A stretch of DNA of 64,000 bases, taken from positions 372,001 to 436,000 of the forward strand of contig NZ_SNYF01000006.1 in assembly GCF_004362805.1 (NCBI RefSeq), given 5' to 3'. Positions within the stretch are counted from its first letter, which is position 1; every line of letters begins with the position of its first letter. Position numbers and translations under genes: made by a program. This DNA is from Algoriphagus boseongensis (GTDB lineage Bacteria; Bacteroidota; Bacteroidia; Cytophagales; Cyclobacteriaceae). Of the stretch, positions 63,884 through 64,000 are shown in pieces. Under the pieces are notes generated by a model. It was not told the DNA's origin. It made no database searches and worked only from the letters and a program-made list of their open reading frames with translations.

Positions 63884-64000
63884 TTAAATCTTTTCAAATA
63901 TTCTTCTAAAGCTCGTCGCTTCGGCGATTCGTCCATGAAGCTCCGAGATGGCTACACGTTCCTGCTCGGTAGTGTCGCGGTGACGGATGGTAACCGTATT
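63884..64000 (-). CDS. glyS: Glycyl-tRNA synthetase, C-terminal fragment (cut by window edge)
   Basis: The last 38 codons of a minus-strand gene that runs off the right edge. The sequence NTVTIRHRDTTEQERVAI matches the closing anticodon-binding domain of class IIa GlyRS (DNTVTxRxRDTxxQxRV). The end is ISELHGRIAEATSFRRIFEKI (in part) with a TAA stop at 63884-63886. Identification rests on this short conserved tail, so a moderate margin of doubt remains. Confidence 0.75.
   Translation of the reverse strand, partial: NTVTIRHRDTTEQERVAISELHGRIAEATSFRRIFEKI

Noticed and set aside
1-64000. CRISPR arrays, tRNA/rRNA genes, insertion sequences, integrases, phage genes
   Set aside because: No regularly spaced repeats, cloverleaf-like sequences, transposase motifs or terminal inverted repeats were seen by reading; a tRNAscan or ISfinder run would settle this.

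Overview
This is a compact bacterial chromosome segment with about 64 genes, mostly short intergenic gaps and many perfect hairpin terminators. The gene content points to Bacteroidota, probably Cyclobacteriaceae (Algoriphagus-like). The signs are a CarboxypepD_reg/TonB-dependent receptor, many Cys-anchored lipoproteins, a Wzi-type capsule protein, a DUF5117/5118-type zinc metalloprotease, DUF6252/DUF6428/DUF6702-type proteins, an eukaryote-like IleS, weak Shine-Dalgarno signals and TAnnTTTG-like promoter boxes. The species assignment is inference. No rRNA, tRNA, CRISPR array, insertion sequence, prophage or integrase was seen.

Layout. 0-9 kb (minus strand): PIN-PhoH ATPase, SNF2 helicase, lspA, ileS. 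9-16 kb: a small outer-membrane-like protein, two DUF6252/IPT-type lipoproteins, a TPR histidine kinase with its NarL-type regulator, and a secreted unknown. 16-21 kb: PhnB-like VOC protein plus AHSA1 protein; an ArsR / DUF6428 / LMW-phosphatase arsenic-type operon with a palindromic operator; a SulP transporter. 20.8-22.8 kb: a 58-aa CxxC protein upstream of an RluE-type pseudouridine synthase, then a lone MoxR ATPase. 22.9-27.2 kb: a secreted beta-helix-like lipoprotein and a large TonB-dependent receptor, separated by a hairpin. 27-32 kb: surface polysaccharide functions (cupin, wecB-like epimerase, lipoprotein, Wzi-like protein, GT2). 32-39.6 kb: SlyD-like FKBP, lipoprotein, transglutaminase-like protein, rlmH, fasciclin protein, YcxB-like protein, Fur regulator and a large zinc metalloprotease.

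39.6-43.5 kb is the most distinctive block: FAD oxidoreductase, UbiA-type prenyltransferase, type III polyketide synthase and methyltransferase, together a plausible pathway for a prenylated or lipidic phenol or quinone whose product cannot be read from sequence. 43.5-49.2 kb: MscS channel, two paralogous lipoproteins around a nitroreductase, an unlisted 56-aa protein, a membrane-embedded MutS-like ATPase and an Lmo0937-type mini-protein. 49.2-53.1 kb: purK-purE, a 49-aa membrane protein behind a long hairpin, a secreted unknown and an M20 amidohydrolase. 53.1-59.8 kb: NIPSNAP protein and a tripartite RND efflux operon (MFP, pump, TolC-like). 59.9-64 kb: M1 metallopeptidase, HupE/UreJ-like protein, DUF6702-like protein, a small membrane protein, and the C-terminal end of glyS running off the right edge.

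Where the longest open frame begins at a TTG or GTG and an internal ATG fits the signal peptide or family start better, the internal start was used. A few genes (sensor kinase, pseudouridine synthase, FAD oxidoreductase, ileS) have no ATG available near the N-terminus and appear to use TTG or GTG.
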